A stretch of DNA of 64,000 nt from JAGWBG01 sp034421095. GTDB taxonomy: Bacteria; Chloroflexota; Dehalococcoidia; Lucifugimonadales; JAGWBF01. The notes under the pieces are model-generated. The model was given only the letters and a program-made list of their open reading frames with translations. It was not told the origin of the DNA and searched no databases. The position numbers and the translations under genes were made by a program. The stretch is from contig DAOUKR010000009.1 in NCBI GenBank assembly GCA_034421095.1, positions 22,460-86,459 on the forward strand, written 5' to 3'. This document shows positions 52,846-61,863 of this stretch, one piece after another; the stretch's first letter is position 1, and each line of letters opens with the position of its first letter.

Positions 52846-55074
52846 TTATGCCTCCACTTCGGCCGTAGCCTCATCAGGAATCTCCGTGTCTTCCCGGGCC
52901 TGCTCCTGCCCTTCTTGTCCTTCCCCTTCAATGAGGGTTGGGGGAGGTGCCAAGGGCAATTCAATGGTCATCAGGGTGAACTCGCCCGGCTCAGTTTCAA
53001 CACGAATGGAGCCGCCATGACTCCGCACGATGTCATGGCACATGGCAAGTCCAAGGCCCGTACCCTGGCCGGTGGGCTTGGTGGTGAAGAAGGCATTGAA
53101 GATTTTATCTATGACATCCTCCGGAATCCCGTTTCCGTTGTCTCTGATGCCTATTTCGGCGTGGTCCTCTCCCCGCCGGGTAGTCAGCAACAGGGTCGGC
53201 ATGTAGGTATTGCCACTTTTCCCTGCGTTCTCCCGCCGCTTCTGGTCAGTGGCATAGCAAGCATTACTGACCATGTTCAGAAAGACTCGCCCCATATCCT
53301 GGGGAATTACTTCCAGTTCACCCATGTCCGGGTCCAGGTCCTGCACCAGGTCAAGATTGAAATCCGGGTCGGTAGCCCGGGCACTGTGATAGGCGAGACG
53401 CGCGTGTTCATCGAGCAGGTTGTTGATGTTGGTAGCCTCTGCTACCGCCGTGCCTCTGCCCATCTGAAGCATGTCGTGGACGATTCGGTTGGCCCGTTCC
53501 CCGTGGGACCGGATACGTCCCAGATTGTCGCGCAGGTCTCCGAAAATGTCCTCAACCATCCCTGTCTGCTCATCGGTGAGAGCCGCCCCTTCCTCATTAA
53601 GGACATCTTGCAACTCGGTGACCAGCTCCTGGGAAACCTCGGAGAAATTGTTGACAAAATTCAAGGGGTTTCTTATCTCGTGGGCCACTCCTGCCGTTAG
53701 TTCACCTAGGGAAGCCAGTTTCTCTCTCATGACAATCTGGTCCTGCGCTCGCCGCAGGTCTTCCAGCACGCTCTCCAGTTCCTCGTTCTTTCCCTGGAGC
53801 TCCTCTGCCAATCGTTCCACCAGGTTCAGGCGCTGTGCCTCAAGGGCATTTCGGCGGAATACCTCCAAGGCGTAAGCCATCTCGGCCACCTCGTCCCTAC
53901 CGCTCACCTCTACCCTGGCCTCCAGATCCCCGTCGGCCATGCGACGCATCCAGTCCAACAGAAGCTTGAGGCGACTGAGCAGTATCCTGCCAACGAACAC
54001 CCACGCAATAATCAAACCGCCGACAATGCTTATAACGCTGATGACTATCAGCAGAGTACGGCCTGTCAGTACCGCTTGACCCAAGGCATCGGTCGCCCCA
54101 TCAGCATTCAAGCGAGCCGCTTCTACTTGGCCGTTGACATCCCGGAGCATTGCGATGGCTATTTCGCGATTGCTGGTGAGGAGGTCCCGTTGACTCTGCT
54201 CCAACAGAAGCCGGGAGGCCAGCAGGTCGAACCCGTCGTTCTCCCCGATTCCCAACTGGAACAGTCTGTCGAAGATGGGGGAAACCTCGCTCTGCAGGGG
54301 TGAGCCTTCCAGAGCCGCCAAGTTTCGGTCCATTCGGCCCTTGGCAGCTTCGAACCGTTCTCTCAGAGGCTCAATGAGCGACACCTCGGAGATAGCGAAG
54401 GCATTGGCCAACAACTCCAGCGCGATATTGGCGTCCACCTGCAACTGGGCCAGGTTCCGGTAGTAGCCAACCTCATTCTCCGAGAGGTGATCAGAACGGA
54501 CCACCGGGGAACCTTCCAGGCTCCGGTAGCCTTCCAGCAGGTAGAAAAACTGGTCGTCAACAGCCTTCAGTAGCACCGCATCCAGATTGGTGCGCAAGTT
54601 AGCTAACTCCCTGCCAAAGTGGTCGGCCTGACTGTCCAGTTTGAAGGAATTCGAGGTAGCCAGTTTGATAGCCTCAATGTTGGATTCCAGCTCGTCGGCG
54701 TGGGAGCGAATCTTGCCGAAGTTTTCCTCTTCGGCCCCAGCCTGCTCAAGGAGAGTCAGCTGTTCCTCAAAAGCCTGCTGCGATTCCTGGACGCTCACGA
54801 CCACATCATTGAACTCTTTGAGCGTGGCAGAGGCCGTCAAGCGCGGGGCAGCGTTCACCAACTCTGAGCTATACTGGGCTACGCCGAAAGAGGCTGCCAT
54901 TTCAGGTATGCTGCCCTCGTTCACCTGACTCTGGGCATCGTCCATGCGATTGAAGGACAGCCAGGCGATGATGCTGGCACAAATGGTGAGGGCAATTGCG
55001 CCCCAGATGGCAATGTACAACTGCGTGGAGATGCGAGTATGGCTATCCCATATTTGTTTCAGGCGTTCTTTCAT
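52846..55074 (-). CDS. Membrane sensor histidine kinase with HAMP domain
   Basis: 742 residues. Membrane helix 1 (about 17-40), a long helical outer domain of about 280 residues (TorS/MCP four-helix sensor-like), helix 2 (about 345-370), HAMP, a coiled coil, then HisKA with phosphorylatable His in AGVAHEIRNPLNFVNNF and the ATPase domain (NMVSNACYAT, IRDNGNGIPEDVIDKIF, GQGTGLGLAMCHDIV). An acidic tail follows. The start overlaps the binding-protein stop by four bases (ATGA). The periplasmic binding protein gene just upstream suggests its ligand is presented by that protein. Confidence 0.93.
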   Translation of the reverse strand: MKERLKQIWDSHTRISTQLYIAIWGAIALTICASIIAWLSFNRMDDAQSQVNEGSIPEMAASFGVAQYSSELVNAAPRLTASATLKEFNDVVVSVQESQQAFEEQLTLLEQAGAEEENFGKIRSHADELESNIEAIKLATSNSFKLDSQADHFGRELANLRTNLDAVLLKAVDDQFFYLLEGYRSLEGSPVVRSDHLSENEVGYYRNLAQLQVDANIALELLANAFAISEVSLIEPLRERFEAAKGRMDRNLAALEGSPLQSEVSPIFDRLFQLGIGENDGFDLLASRLLLEQSQRDLLTSNREIAIAMLRDVNGQVEAARLNADGATDALGQAVLTGRTLLIVISVISIVGGLIIAWVFVGRILLSRLKLLLDWMRRMADGDLEARVEVSGRDEVAEMAYALEVFRRNALEAQRLNLVERLAEELQGKNEELESVLEDLRRAQDQIVMREKLASLGELTAGVAHEIRNPLNFVNNFSEVSQELVTELQDVLNEEGAALTDEQTGMVEDIFGDLRDNLGRIRSHGERANRIVHDMLQMGRGTAVAEATNINNLLDEHARLAYHSARATDPDFNLDLVQDLDPDMGELEVIPQDMGRVFLNMVSNACYATDQKRRENAGKSGNTYMPTLLLTTRRGEDHAEIGIRDNGNGIPEDVIDKIFNAFFTTKPTGQGTGLGLAMCHDIVRSHGGSIRVETEPGEFTLMTIELPLAPPPTLIEGEGQEGQEQAREDTEIPDEATAEVEA

Positions 55075-56414
55075 GGCACGAATTCTCGCAATGTTTCAAT
55101 GGACTGATAATGACCATCGGAGCCAATCACTGTTAAAAATACTTCATCGGAACCCTGATTGTCATCATCTCCCCGATATAGGAGGGCAAACCCATCAAGG
55201 TCCTCGTTCGTGGCTCGAAGGCCGGCGAGAAAACAGGCGCGGTCCAGGTCAGGTCCGCACCTTTCGAGGCCGGCGATAGCCAGCCGGCCGGCCAGGTAAC
55301 CCTCCAGGGATACGAAACCGGGCACGAATCGAGGGTCATAGGCCTTCAGCGCATCCACGTAGGACTGGACTATGGGTGGAGATTTCTCCGTTGGAACCGG
55401 GAACGGAACGACCTGGGTGACAAAGACGCCCTCGCCCCCCGGGCACGAGACCTGAACTTCCTCGTTGTTGCGCTCGGGACACAAGGCAGTAGCCAACGCG
55501 TTGCTGCCTACGAAGGAGATATTGACGAAGACGACGTCCATCCCCAAACGTCTCGCCCACAGGATTAGTTCAGCCACCGGCTCGTAAGCACCTATCACTA
55601 TTACCGCTTGGGGAGAACCTCGGTACAAGTCCAGAAGGCCGGTCTTGACCGCCAACGTATTGCGAGTGTACACGCCGACGGAGGCCGGTTGCATATCTCG
55701 GCTTTCCAGGGCGGCCAATGTGCCGTGATAGCCTGCGAGTCCATAGGAGTCGTCCTGGTACATCACACTGATGCGCTCCATCCCCAGGTCTTCCGTCAGT
55801 CGGGCGACCATCTCCTCAGTCTCCTGGTTGTAGGAGGCCCGCAGGTTTATAACGTAGTCCAGTTCGGGGTCACGCAGTAAGGCCGCCCCGGTAAAGGGGG
55901 CTATGTAAGGTACTCCCCTATCCTCGGCTACCGGCACCGCCGAACGGGAGGTTGGGGTGCCCACTGCGCCGATTAGCCCGAAGACCATCTCTTCTTCAAT
56001 CAACTCAATGGTATTGGCAACGGCGGCTTCAGGTTCGTAGGAGTCATCCCTCCACACCAGTTTCAAGGTCCTGCCATGAACGCCACCGGCATCGTTGGCT
56101 TCTTTGAAAGCTGCCAGGATACCTCGCCTCATACCGATTCCAAGCTCCTGGGCTGGGCCGCTGAAGGCAGCCGACTGACCGAAGACTACCTGATAGCTTG
56201 TGACGCCCGACACCGGAGAGAGCGTTCCAATTATAGACGGCGTGGGCGTGCTCTCATGCTCGACAGCTTCGCCTGTGGCCTCCATGTCATCCGTAACTTC
56301 AATGCGGCCTAGGAAAAACCAAATTCCCAGACTCACGGCGAAGGTGAGGGCCACTCCCCCCAGGATGCCGAAAACGAAGAGCAAGTCGGTTGGTATTTGG
56401 GGAATACCCTTCAC
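55071..56414 (-). CDS. Membrane-anchored periplasmic binding protein (Leu/Ile/Val-binding type)
   Basis: 447 residues. An N-terminal uncleaved membrane segment (LLFVFGILGGVALTFAVSLGIWFFL) is followed by a short linker and a type I periplasmic binding fold: FSGPAQELGIGMRRGILAAFKEANDAGGVHGRTLKLVWRDDSYEPE, GLIGAVGTPTSRSAVPVAE and VMYQDDSYGLAGYHG. It has no ABC permease neighbours. It is placed between an RsbW-like kinase and the sensor kinase with overlapping stops, so a role as ligand receptor of the sensor (as LuxP/TorT do) is likely. The ligand, maybe an amino acid or amide, is not known. Confidence 0.88.
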   Translation of the reverse strand: MKGIPQIPTDLLFVFGILGGVALTFAVSLGIWFFLGRIEVTDDMEATGEAVEHESTPTPSIIGTLSPVSGVTSYQVVFGQSAAFSGPAQELGIGMRRGILAAFKEANDAGGVHGRTLKLVWRDDSYEPEAAVANTIELIEEEMVFGLIGAVGTPTSRSAVPVAEDRGVPYIAPFTGAALLRDPELDYVINLRASYNQETEEMVARLTEDLGMERISVMYQDDSYGLAGYHGTLAALESRDMQPASVGVYTRNTLAVKTGLLDLYRGSPQAVIVIGAYEPVAELILWARRLGMDVVFVNISFVGSNALATALCPERNNEEVQVSCPGGEGVFVTQVVPFPVPTEKSPPIVQSYVDALKAYDPRFVPGFVSLEGYLAGRLAIAGLERCGPDLDRACFLAGLRATNEDLDGFALLYRGDDDNQGSDEVFLTVIGSDGHYQSIETLREFVP

Positions 56415-56830
56415 TCAACCCTACGCTTGACCAGGATTAGATGGTTCCTCCCATCCTCCCGTTTGTACCGCAATTCATCCATCATCGTGCGCACCAAGTG
56501 GATGCCGAGACCCCCGATGTGCCGGCCGTCCAGTGGCCCCGTTATGTCAGCTGTGGGGGCGTCATTCAACGGATCAAAGGGCTTGCCGTCATCGGTAATC
56601 TCGATAGTCAGGGCCTCGTCCTCCGAGGTCAGCTTAATCTCAACCTCGTGGAAGCCGCCATCGTGCCCGTGGTTCAAGACGTTAAGCCACAACTCCTCAA
56701 GGACCAGATTCACCTGGAAAGTGAGTCCGGGAGGCCAGTCTTCCTCCATACCAAGGCCATCTATAGCGGCGGCAAGCCGGGCCATCTCGTCCAGCCTGGT
56801 CTCGACAACCAAGTTCAGTGTGGTGCTCAT
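56411..56830 (-). CDS. RsbW-like serine kinase / anti-sigma-type ATPase
   Basis: 139 residues, GHKL ATPase: LVLEELWLNVLNHGHDGGFHEVEI (N-box), ITDDGKPFDPLNDAP (G1), and GGLGIHLVRTMMDELRYKREDGRNHLILVK (G2). This is the HATPase_c_2 branch that phosphorylates STAS antagonists and binds sigma factors or other targets. The start overlaps the stop of the phosphatase gene (TGATG) and its stop overlaps the binding-protein gene (ATGA). No sigma factor gene is in the run, so its target is unknown. Confidence 0.92.
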   Translation of the reverse strand: MSTTLNLVVETRLDEMARLAAAIDGLGMEEDWPPGLTFQVNLVLEELWLNVLNHGHDGGFHEVEIKLTSEDEALTIEITDDGKPFDPLNDAPTADITGPLDGRHIGGLGIHLVRTMMDELRYKREDGRNHLILVKRRVE

Positions 56831-57993
56831 CAGGAAGCCTCACTGCAACAAAAGGTTAGGCATGTGATGTCGTCGGACTGGGGCATGTCGCCGGCAAAGG
56901 AGTTTACGGCATCGAAGACGTCCATCGTAGCTTTCTCCGGGTCCCGGGGAGGATTCGCCGTAAAGGATTTAATCAAGGGGTCGAGGCCGAATTCCTCGTA
57001 ATCCTCATTCATAGCCTCGGTCACACCATCGGTATACAAGATAACCACATCCCCTGGGGACAAAGTTACGGAGTTTTGCTCATACTCCAGGTTGGGTGCA
57101 ACCCCCAGGGCTATCCCACCCGTTAATGGAAGCAGTGTGGAGGTCCCGTCGGCGTGGATTACAAGGGGACTGTTGTGGCCCCCGTTGGCGTAGGTCAGCC
57201 TTCGGTTGGAGGGGTCATAGACGGCGTACAGAATGGTGACGAACATTGTGCTTTCGTTGCTCTCCAGCAGCAGGTCGTTGACTTCACGCAACACAGCACC
57301 CGGGTCTTCATGGCCTATAGCCGCACCCTTCAATAGTGTGCGGCTGGACATCATGAAGAGGGCGGCAGGCACTCCTTTATCGGACACGTCGGCGACGGCA
57401 AGGCCGATCTGGCCTCCGTTCAGATTCATCACGTCAAAGAAATCTCCCCCTACGTTGCGGGCCGCCTGCATCTTGCCATACACCGCATAGCCAGTCCCCT
57501 TGGGAAACTCGACGGGAAGGATGGACTGCTGCATTCCCCTGGCTACATCCAATTCGTTCTGCAGGGCCACCAGCTTGTCACGTGACAGTAAGGCCTCGCG
57601 CCACTCCTCCATGTGCCGCAGCGTCCTGTCTATAGTCACCTGCAAGTCTTCAAAATCTACGGGTTTGGTGACAAAGTCGAAGGCGCCCCGGTTCATAGCA
57701 GTACGTATGTTCTTCATGTCGCCGTACGCCGAAATTATCACCGAACGGATGTTGGGGTCTACTTTAGGTATCTGCTCCAAAAGGGTGAGTCCATCCATCT
57801 GAGGCATGTTGATGTCCGAGAGCACCATATCAATGTCCTCATCCTGGCTCAGCATTTCCAGGGCTTCGACACCGTTGTGGGCAAAGACAAACTGGTAGCG
57901 TCCAGATCTGATGTTCCGACGCATACGCTGCAACATGAGGGGCTCCAGGTCTGGTTCATCATCAACCACCAGTATCTTGTAGGGTTCTTGCAT
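56830..57993 (-). CDS. Response regulator with PP2C-type (SpoIIE/RsbU) phosphatase
   Basis: 387 residues. The receiver domain KILVVDDEPD, phospho-acceptor Asp in VLSDINMPQMDG, and the Lys in FVTKPVDF. After a coiled coil (residues 130-160), a SpoIIE phosphatase: NVGGDFFDVMNLNGGQIGLAVADVSDKGVPAALFMM with the metal aspartates, YANGGHNSPLV, and ILYTDGVTEAMNEDYEEFG. The receiver would be phosphorylated by the histidine kinase; the phosphatase would then dephosphorylate the STAS protein. This is the joint between two-component and partner-switching signalling. Confidence 0.94.
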   Translation of the reverse strand: MQEPYKILVVDDEPDLEPLMLQRMRRNIRSGRYQFVFAHNGVEALEMLSQDEDIDMVLSDINMPQMDGLTLLEQIPKVDPNIRSVIISAYGDMKNIRTAMNRGAFDFVTKPVDFEDLQVTIDRTLRHMEEWREALLSRDKLVALQNELDVARGMQQSILPVEFPKGTGYAVYGKMQAARNVGGDFFDVMNLNGGQIGLAVADVSDKGVPAALFMMSSRTLLKGAAIGHEDPGAVLREVNDLLLESNESTMFVTILYAVYDPSNRRLTYANGGHNSPLVIHADGTSTLLPLTGGIALGVAPNLEYEQNSVTLSPGDVVILYTDGVTEAMNEDYEEFGLDPLIKSFTANPPRDPEKATMDVFDAVNSFAGDMPQSDDITCLTFCCSEAS

Positions 57994-58095
57994 CGCTATT
58001 ACCCCTTAGCGCTTCTATAATTTGGGTTTGACAAATCCCCCGCTTCATCAATAATAATGAAGGGGTTCCCGATATCCGTGAAAGCTCGGAACTGT

Positions 58096-58434
58096 TCAGT
58101 CTTTGAGTGCGGTCAGGGCCTCGGCCTGGGAAGCATGAATGGCGATAATCTTGTCGAAGCCGCTAATCTCGAAGACCTCCTGTATAGGTCCTGAAAGCGA
58201 GCAGACCGCAAATTTCGCATTCTGGGTTTGCAACGTCTTGGCCGTCAGCAGAATCACCCGAAGACCTGCGCTGCTGATGTAAGACAGATGCTCCATATCA
58301 AGGATTACGGCCCGCTCGCTGTCGTTTATGGCAGCGTCCAAAGCCGCCTGGAATTCACGAGCATTAGCCCCATCTACCCGCCCATCGGCCTTTGCGATTA
58401 AAATATCTCCCTGTCGCTCCGTATTAAGATCCAT
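58096..58434 (-). CDS. STAS-domain anti-sigma factor antagonist
   Basis: 112 residues with SpoIIAA/RsbV fold. DGRVDGANAREFQAALDAAI, ILDMEHLSYISSAGLRVILLTAK holds the phosphorylatable Ser (SSAGLR), and the C-terminal helices follow. It would be phosphorylated by the RsbW-like kinase and dephosphorylated by the PP2C. First gene of the run; AAGGAGAG lies before its ATG. 102 bases separate it from the phosphatase gene. Confidence 0.93.
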   Translation of the reverse strand: MDLNTERQGDILIAKADGRVDGANAREFQAALDAAINDSERAVILDMEHLSYISSAGLRVILLTAKTLQTQNAKFAVCSLSGPIQEVFEISGFDKIIAIHASQAEALTALKD

Positions 58435-58952
58435 CAGGTATCTCTCCTTAATAGTGTAATGTTGCTATTGGGCCGTGCCTGCCCCAGCGCCTCTGTCCCC
58501 ATTTTTCTATATGGGCGGGCCGCCTAGACTGAATCGTCTCTTAATTATCGTCTTAGTCTTCACGAATATCTATACAGAGACGCTATCTACTTTTTGCTTA
58601 ATGGACTCTTGTTAACTCCTCAACCATTCTACCATCAAGTACAGGGTGTTAGTACTCAAATATTATCTAATCTGCGACGCATATTTGCAACCTAGAAAAA
58701 GATTTTGCAACACTGTCTTTCCCCCATTGGTGAACGATAGACTAAATCCGGGTTGCTTTTCCGTTGTTACCTCAGCTTTCGCGAGGGTACATGGGGGGAC
58801 GGCCCGAACCTTGCGCAGGACATAATCATCGGCCCTCAAATAGTCCATAGATGGTCCATGAGGTTCTTTAAGTCCGTGAAGCGCAGTCAGGGAAGTAAAC
58901 AAAAGGGCCGGCATACGCTATAATATTAGGAGCCTTTGAAAGGGAGGGGCAT
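58435..58952. other. AT-rich divergent promoter region
   Basis: 518 bases between two divergent units. No gene is convincing. It includes two identical TTTGCAAC octamers 20 bases apart (58684-58691 and 58704-58711), and the promoter for the hydrolase at 58896-58924. The promoter of the eight-gene minus-strand run must be here, but I cannot fix it. Confidence 0.55.
58896..58924 (+). promoter_or_regulatory. Promoter for the alpha/beta hydrolase gene
   Basis: TAAACA (58896-58901), 17 bases, then TATAAT (58919-58924), 29 bases before the hydrolase ATG; ribosome site GGGAGGGG follows. Confidence 0.6.
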
Positions 58953-59828
58953 ATGCCGAAAGCCCTTATAAATGGGGTGAATCTTTACTACGAAGTGACC
59001 GGGCAGGGATTCCCTCTGGTATGGAGTCACGAGTTCGCTGGAGACTATCGGAGTTGGGACCCCCAGGTCAAGTTCTTCTCCCGGCGTTATCAAGTCATCA
59101 CATACAGCGGCAGGGGCTACTATCCCTCCGACGTTCCACCGGACCTGGAAGCCTATTCCCAGGAGCAGGTCGTGGAGGACCTGTATGGCCTCCTTCAGCA
59201 CCTTGGAATACGCCAGGCATACATCGGTGGCCTATCCATGGGCGGCAACGTGGCCCTTAACTTCGGGTTCTCCCACCCGGAGATGGCAAAGGCCCTCATT
59301 GTAGCTGCCACCGGCTCCGGCACCACCAACAATGAAGCGTTTCAAAAGGAGGGCACCGAGATATCGAGGCGCTTCGAGGAAGAGGGCATGGAGGTGATGG
59401 GCGAGGAATACGCCCGTGGCCCCGCGCGGGTACAGTACCTTCGAAAGGACCCCAAAGGCTGGGAGGAGTTCAAGAATGGGCTTGTGGCTCACTCGGCCAT
59501 CGGCTCGGCCTACACCTTCCGGGGCATCATAGTCAGACGGCCCACCATCTTTGCCCTGGAGGACAAGCTTCGCGCCCTCAACGTGCCCACGCTAATTTTA
59601 ATCGGCGATGAGGATGAGCCGTGTATCGAACCCGCCGTATTTATGAAACGACACATCCCCAGGTCCGGCCTGGTTGTCCTCCCCCAATGCGGCCACACTG
59701 CCAATCTGGAGGAGCCGGACCTGTTCAACAGGGCCGTGCTGGACTTCCTTACCGCAGTCGAAGCTGACCGCTGGGTGATGCGTGAAGCTATACCATCTTC
59801 GGGGGGTATGCTCACACGTCAGCCGTGA
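58953..59828 (+). CDS. Alpha/beta hydrolase
   Basis: 291 residues. The oxyanion region SHEFAGDYRSWDPQV, nucleophile elbow GGLSMGGNVAL (Ser about 96), acid in GDEDEPCIEP, and catalytic His in PQCGHTANLEEPDLF are all in order. Lid domain between about residues 125 and 200. Similar to esterases and lactonases acting on small esters; substrate unknown. A GC-rich hairpin (59842-59877) separates it from the following amidohydrolase. Confidence 0.87.
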   Translation: MPKALINGVNLYYEVTGQGFPLVWSHEFAGDYRSWDPQVKFFSRRYQVITYSGRGYYPSDVPPDLEAYSQEQVVEDLYGLLQHLGIRQAYIGGLSMGGNVALNFGFSHPEMAKALIVAATGSGTTNNEAFQKEGTEISRRFEEEGMEVMGEEYARGPARVQYLRKDPKGWEEFKNGLVAHSAIGSAYTFRGIIVRRPTIFALEDKLRALNVPTLILIGDEDEPCIEPAVFMKRHIPRSGLVVLPQCGHTANLEEPDLFNRAVLDFLTAVEADRWVMREAIPSSGGMLTRQP

Positions 59829-59841
59829 GGGTCAGGGATAA

Positions 59842-59877
59842 GCCGCCCCGCCAGACATTTCGGCTTTGGCGGGCGGC
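59842..59877 (+). repeat. GC-rich inverted repeat between hydrolase and amidohydrolase genes
   Basis: GCCGCCCCGCCA at 59842-59853 is matched by TGGCGGGCGGC at 59867-59877 with one bulged base. Not followed by a T-run. Attenuator or dispersed palindrome. Confidence 0.5.
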
Positions 59878-59930
59878 GGATTCCCCGCGTTCACGTCAAG
59901 TTGCAACAAGTCATTTCAGGAGAATCGGAG

Positions 59931-61163
59931 ATGGACAAGATAATTCAGGCAGACCGGTTTATTGACGGCCGTGGCGGCCCCGTCGTCGAGAACATCGCCG
60001 TGGTGGTGTCGGGAGGCCGGATCAAGGAGGTCGTCCCAAAGGAGCAGTTGAACATACTCGAAGGCGACACCCGCGAAATACACGAGTTCCCCGGGGCAAC
60101 ACTCCTCCCCGGCCTCATAGACTGTCACACCCACACCAACATGCCTGCTAACGGCCGACGAGGAGAAGATGTAATACCCGACGGAGACGATATTAGGTTG
60201 TTGCGGTCGGCCCACAACGTCCGTGTGGCCCTCAGGTCGGGAGTAACCACCATGTGCGACAATGGCGCATGGAACCTTACGGCATTCTCCCTGAAGGAGG
60301 GGATACACGAGGGGCTGGTGGAAGGACCTGACCTGCTGGCATGTGGACGCCCTATTACCACCACGGGCGGTCATTGCTGGTTTATGGGGTCGGAAGCCGA
60401 CGGGGTAGACGGTGTGCGTATGGCGACCCGCCAGTTGATTAAGGAAGGTGCCGATTTCATCAAAGTGATGGCTACCGGTGGGAGCACCCTGACCAGCAAC
60501 CCGTACCGCCCTGCCTACACGGTAGACGAGCTCAGGACCATAGCCGACGAGACCCATAGACGGGACAAGGTGGTTGCCGCACATTGCCGTTGCACCGACG
60601 GCATGTCCAACGTCCTTGAGTCCTCCTTCGACATCATCATCCACGGATTTTTCGCTGATGAAGATGGGGTACGAAGATTTAACCCCAGGGTGGCAGAGCA
60701 AATCGCAAAGCAGGGCGTGTGGGTAAATCCCACACTCCATATCGGCAGGTCGCGCATCTGGCAATTGTGGGGAAAGAGGGATACGGAGGGGCTGACCCAA
60801 GATGAGGTGAACATTCTCGCAAGGGCGGAGGAGGGCTACCAGGCGGGCCTCAAAGAGTGTGGTCAGCTCATCAAGTCCGGAGTGAAGCTGGCGGCCGGCT
60901 CCGACTGCGGATGGGGCGTTTACCCCTTTGGTCAGTTCGCCCACGAGATAGGCGCTATGGTAGAGGCGGGCCTGACACCCATGCAGGGCATCCTGTCTGG
61001 CACACGGAACTGTGCCGAGGCCCTCAGAATCATTGACCGGGTTGGGACTGTGGAAGCAGGCAAGGAGGCCGACCTGCTGGTTGTAGAAGGTAACCCGGAC
61101 GAGGATATTACCGACCTGACCAGGGTGGCGGCGGTATTCAAGGCGGGTAGTCTGGTCCAGTAG
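59931..61163 (+). CDS. Amidohydrolase (imidazolonepropionase/prolidase-like)
   Basis: 410 residues, metal-dependent hydrolase. LLPGLIDCHTHTNM gives the HxH metal pair, DFIKVMATGGST carries the bridging lysine, VVAAHCRCTDG and IIHGFFADEDG the next histidines, and AAGSDCGWGVYP the last Asp. The flanking beta sandwich is built from the N-terminal RFIDGRGGPVVENIAVVV and C-terminal GTVEAGKEADLLVVEGNP. This matches the Xaa-Pro dipeptidase/imidazolonepropionase group. ATG 59931 follows AGGAG; a TTG at 59901 is less likely. Substrate unassigned. Confidence 0.9.
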   Translation: MDKIIQADRFIDGRGGPVVENIAVVVSGGRIKEVVPKEQLNILEGDTREIHEFPGATLLPGLIDCHTHTNMPANGRRGEDVIPDGDDIRLLRSAHNVRVALRSGVTTMCDNGAWNLTAFSLKEGIHEGLVEGPDLLACGRPITTTGGHCWFMGSEADGVDGVRMATRQLIKEGADFIKVMATGGSTLTSNPYRPAYTVDELRTIADETHRRDKVVAAHCRCTDGMSNVLESSFDIIIHGFFADEDGVRRFNPRVAEQIAKQGVWVNPTLHIGRSRIWQLWGKRDTEGLTQDEVNILARAEEGYQAGLKECGQLIKSGVKLAAGSDCGWGVYPFGQFAHEIGAMVEAGLTPMQGILSGTRNCAEALRIIDRVGTVEAGKEADLLVVEGNPDEDITDLTRVAAVFKAGSLVQ

Positions 61164-61273
61164 CCTGTGGGGCATGAGTAAGCTATAATTACAGGAGAGC
61201 AACACTGAGCAACCCCGATATACGACCACCACGAAGGGGGTTGCTCAGGGACCTGCGCAGCCATCGCATCCAA

Positions 61274-61350
61274 GGGCGGTTAGCTCAGTTGGTCAGAGCA
61301 CCTGCTTTACACGCAGGGGGTCAGAGGTTCGAGTCCTCTACTGCCCACCA
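61274..61350 (+). tRNA. tRNA-Val (TAC)
   Basis: Acceptor stem GGGCGGT pairs with ACTGCCC (one G-T pair). D-arm TTAGCTCAGTTGGTCAGAGC, anticodon arm CCTGC-TTTACAC-GCAGG with anticodon TAC, T-arm AGAGGTTCGAGTCCTCT, discriminator A, CCA encoded at 61348-61350. The decayed recombinase gene abuts its 3' end, so it may have been an integration site. Confidence 0.95.
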
Positions 61351-61621
61351 CGACTTACCAATTTGCGAATTCCGTTGAGGTCGCCGTCAGCGGAGTTCGC
61401 TCCACCTAATAGAGCTGTCCTACGGCGTGGGTAGCGAGTAGATGATGGCGGCTCTTCTAGGCTTGACTTGGACTGTCCTTGACGAAGGAGTAGACGGAGG
61501 CTTTGGTCTCGGTCGGCTCGCTGGTTGCGAGGAACTCGCTCATCTCCTCGGCTAAGGTGGCAATGGTGTCGGCACTGTCGAGGTACTGCCGCCTCTCCGC
61601 CCGGTGAGCTGTGGGCCTAGT
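61340..61621 (-). pseudogene. Large serine recombinase, C-terminal remnant
   Basis: On the minus strand from about 61621 to 61457 the frame reads TAHRAERRQYLDSADTIATL, AEEMSEFLATSEPTETKASV, then YSFVKD. A one-base shift near 61467 continues as KPRRAAIIYSLPTP, a stop, then DSSIRWSEL and another stop, reaching the tRNA-Val gene. This is the pattern of the C-terminal coiled-coil and tail of large serine recombinases (xSADxIAxLxxEMSxFL...SFVKxxxVKPxxAxIxYSxPxP). The resolvase catalytic domain is missing, so the element is dead. Not a functional gene. Confidence 0.6.
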
Positions 61622-61863
61622 CTATAACAACTCGGATCTCAACACTGTCCCACTTTTGCTGGTTGCCAACACTTAAGTAGTGTGGGGCCATAAGGTTCCT
61701 CCTCCCCGCACTTTAGTTTGAGGAATTGCTATTGGGTCGGGCAGCAGAGGCCGCACGGAGATATTCCTGGCGTAGCTGGCCGCCCGAGTTCAACAGATAT
61801 GTCCTCTGCGATGCAACGCCTGTTCAAACGCCAGGAATAGCCGCAATCATAAATCCTGTCTTC
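61622..61863 (-). other. Short region with a 24-codon reading frame
   Basis: No solid gene. On the minus strand GGAGGAGG precedes an ATG (61689-61691) that opens a frame of only 24 codons (MAPHYLSVGNQQKW...RVVID), ending at 61617. It could be the 5' end of a gene cut by the decay that left the recombinase fragment, or a genuine mini-protein; no homology is recognised. Confidence 0.3.

Noticed and set aside
52759..53700. 313-codon plus-strand frame opposite the histidine kinase
   Set aside because: The kinase motifs are on the minus strand; this is the complement.
58663..58914. 83-codon minus-strand frame in the divergent region
   Set aside because: No motif, no ribosome site, and it overlaps the hydrolase promoter.
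59916..61232. 438-codon minus-strand frame opposite the amidohydrolase
   Set aside because: Shadow of a gene with clear catalytic motifs on the plus strand.
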